The notes under the pieces are model-generated. The model did not search any database. It saw only the letters and a list, made by a program, of their open reading frames with translations, and was not told the origin of the DNA. The position numbers were made by a program, and so were the translations under genes. Below are positions 5,502-6,399 of a DNA stretch of 6,399 nt, piece after piece; the stretch's first letter is position 1; each line of letters starts with the position of its first letter. Source of the DNA: Actinomycetota bacterium. GTDB lineage: Bacteria > Actinomycetota > Thermoleophilia > Gaiellales > Gaiellaceae. Location: the NCBI GenBank assembly GCA_013695295.1, contig JACDAS010000268.1, positions 1-6,399 on the forward strand. Reading direction: 5' to 3'.

Positions 5502-6399
5502 GGGTTCTCAGCCCGGACGAGCGGCTCAGGGCGTACGCACGCCTCGCCGTCCGGGTGGGCGTCAACCTCCAGCCGGGTCAGCCGCTCGCGATCGCGAGCT
5601 CGCCGGACCACGAGGCTCTCGTCCGCGCGCTGACGGCCGAGGCCTGGGCGGCCGGGGCGGACGAGGTCGACGTCCTCTACTCGGACCAGCACGTGCGACG
5701 TGAGCTGATCCTGCACGGGTCGGAGGAGGCCCTGACGCGCACGCCGGCCTGGTTGCTCCGCCGTGCGGAGGAGCTCGTCGAGCGGCGCTCGGCCGTGATC
5801 AGCACCACCGGCGACGCGGAGCCCCACCTGCTCGCCGACCTCGACCCTGGCCGCGTCGGGCGGACGCGCATGCCCGAGCTGACCGAGTTCTGGTGGGAGG
5901 CGATCGACGGGGGGCAGGTGAGCTGGTGCGTCTTCGGCTTTCCGAACGAGGGCTGGGCCCGCACGGTGTTCGGCGAGCCCGACGTCGAGCGGCTCTGGGC
6001 CGCGGTCGCGACCGCCGTGCGCCTGGACGAGCCCGATCCGGTTGCCGCGTGGCGTGAGCACGTTGCGAAGCTGCGCGCCCGCGGCGAGGAGCTCGAGCGG
6101 CGTCGCTTCGACGCTCTGCGTTTCCGCGGCCCAGGGACCGACCTCACCGTCGGCCTCAACCCGGGCTCGCTCTGGCCCGTCGAGGCCCGCACCGCCTGGG
6201 GAGTGCCGTTCGTCCCGAACATCCCGACCGAGGAGGTCTTCACCACGCCCGACTGGCGGCGAGCCGAGGGGACCGTGCGCGCGACCAGGCCGCTCGCCCT
6301 GCCCGGTCGGAGCGTCATCGTCTCGGACCTCGAGCTGCGGTTCGAGCAGGGCCGCATCGTCGAGGTCTCCGCCTCGAGCGGCGAGGAGGTGGTCCGCGC
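5498..6399 (+). CDS. M29-family metallo-aminopeptidase, second tandem copy, 3' end beyond the window
   Basis: An open frame runs without a stop from the end of the first M29 gene to the window edge, giving about 300 residues. It aligns with that gene along its whole length, roughly six residues in ten identical by eye. Shared blocks include DERL.AYARLAVR, DQHVRRELI, HGSEEAL, TVFGEPDVERLW, GPGTDLTVGLNPGS, PTEEVFTTPDWRRAEG and DLELRFE. The first metal-ligand region (Glu245-Glu246 in PTEEVFT) is present; the remaining Glu/His/His/Asp ligands would lie past base 6399. No ATG, GTG or TTG exists in frame near the expected N-terminus. The best candidate is the CTG at 5498, which overlaps the upstream TGA (CTGA). 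The next in-frame GTG (5555) would remove the conserved YARLAV helix. A poor, distant GGGGA (5478-5482) is the only ribosome-binding-like sequence, so translational coupling is likely. The paralogues differ most around residues 124-147, possibly a substrate-contact region. Confidence 0.9.
   Translation, partial: MRVLSPDERLRAYARLAVRVGVNLQPGQPLAIASSPDHEALVRALTAEAWAAGADEVDVLYSDQHVRRELILHGSEEALTRTPAWLLRRAEELVERRSAVISTTGDAEPHLLADLDPGRVGRTRMPELTEFWWEAIDGGQVSWCVFGFPNEGWARTVFGEPDVERLWAAVATAVRLDEPDPVAAWREHVAKLRARGEELERRRFDALRFRGPGTDLTVGLNPGSLWPVEARTAWGVPFVPNIPTEEVFTTPDWRRAEGTVRATRPLALPGRSVIVSDLELRFEQGRIVEVSASSGEEVVR

Larger units (their letters stand above)
4278..6399 (+). repeat. Tandem gene duplication of M29 aminopeptidase
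   Basis: The two adjacent M29 genes retain recognisable DNA similarity about 1.2 kb apart. Examples are the segment around 4735-4805 versus 5960-6030 (TVFGEPDVERLW...VATAVRLDEPDP), 4891-4935 versus 6130-6175, and 5004-5045 versus 6229-6270. The two proteins align with few gaps. Third codon positions differ widely while protein blocks are kept, so the duplication is old and both copies appear to be under selection rather than decaying. Confidence 0.85.

Overview
The window is GC-rich (about 70% by eye), almost entirely coding, and all recognised genes lie on the + strand. Leucine and valine are mostly CTC/GTC, gene ends overlap, and one gene looks leaderless. This fits a high-GC actinobacterium-like genome. 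Thermoleophilia-type (Solirubrobacter/Gaiella-like) lineages come to mind, but no rRNA or marker gene is present, so the assignment is only an impression.

Layout: (1) 1-288, the 3' end of a classical short-chain dehydrogenase (SDR); (2) 288-1208, a fumarylacetoacetate-hydrolase (FAH) superfamily protein of the 2-keto-3-deoxy-pentonate dehydratase type; (3) 1198-2655, a complete NAD(P)-dependent aldehyde dehydrogenase; (4) 2648-3589, an extended SDR of the NAD-dependent epimerase/dehydratase family; (5) about 3576-4229, an RraA/HMG-aldolase-like protein; (6) a 48-base gap with a possible leaderless promoter; (7) 4278-5501, a complete M29-family aminopeptidase; (8) about 5498 to the window end, a second M29 paralogue cut off by the edge. 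Genes 1-5 overlap one another by 1 to about 14 bases and almost certainly form one transcript. Genes 7-8 overlap by about 4 bases and form a second unit or a continuation of the first.

Genes 1-3 together suggest a non-phosphorylative sugar or sugar-acid route (Weimberg type). The SDR would oxidise a sugar or keto-deoxy acid, the FAH-type enzyme would dehydrate a 2-keto-3-deoxy-pentonate to 2-oxoglutarate semialdehyde, and the aldehyde dehydrogenase would oxidise that to 2-oxoglutarate. The extended SDR and the RraA-like protein could supply a further oxidation and a retro-aldol or decarboxylation step. This pathway is inferred from family membership and gene order, and the true substrate is unknown. 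No sugar-acid dehydratase, lactonase, transporter or regulator is visible here; they may lie outside the window. The two M29 peptidases are the odd partners. They are clear tandem duplicates, and their relation to the sugar-acid genes is unexplained.

No tRNA, rRNA, CRISPR, insertion sequence, phage gene or convincing terminator was seen, and no non-coding stretch exceeds 48 bases.
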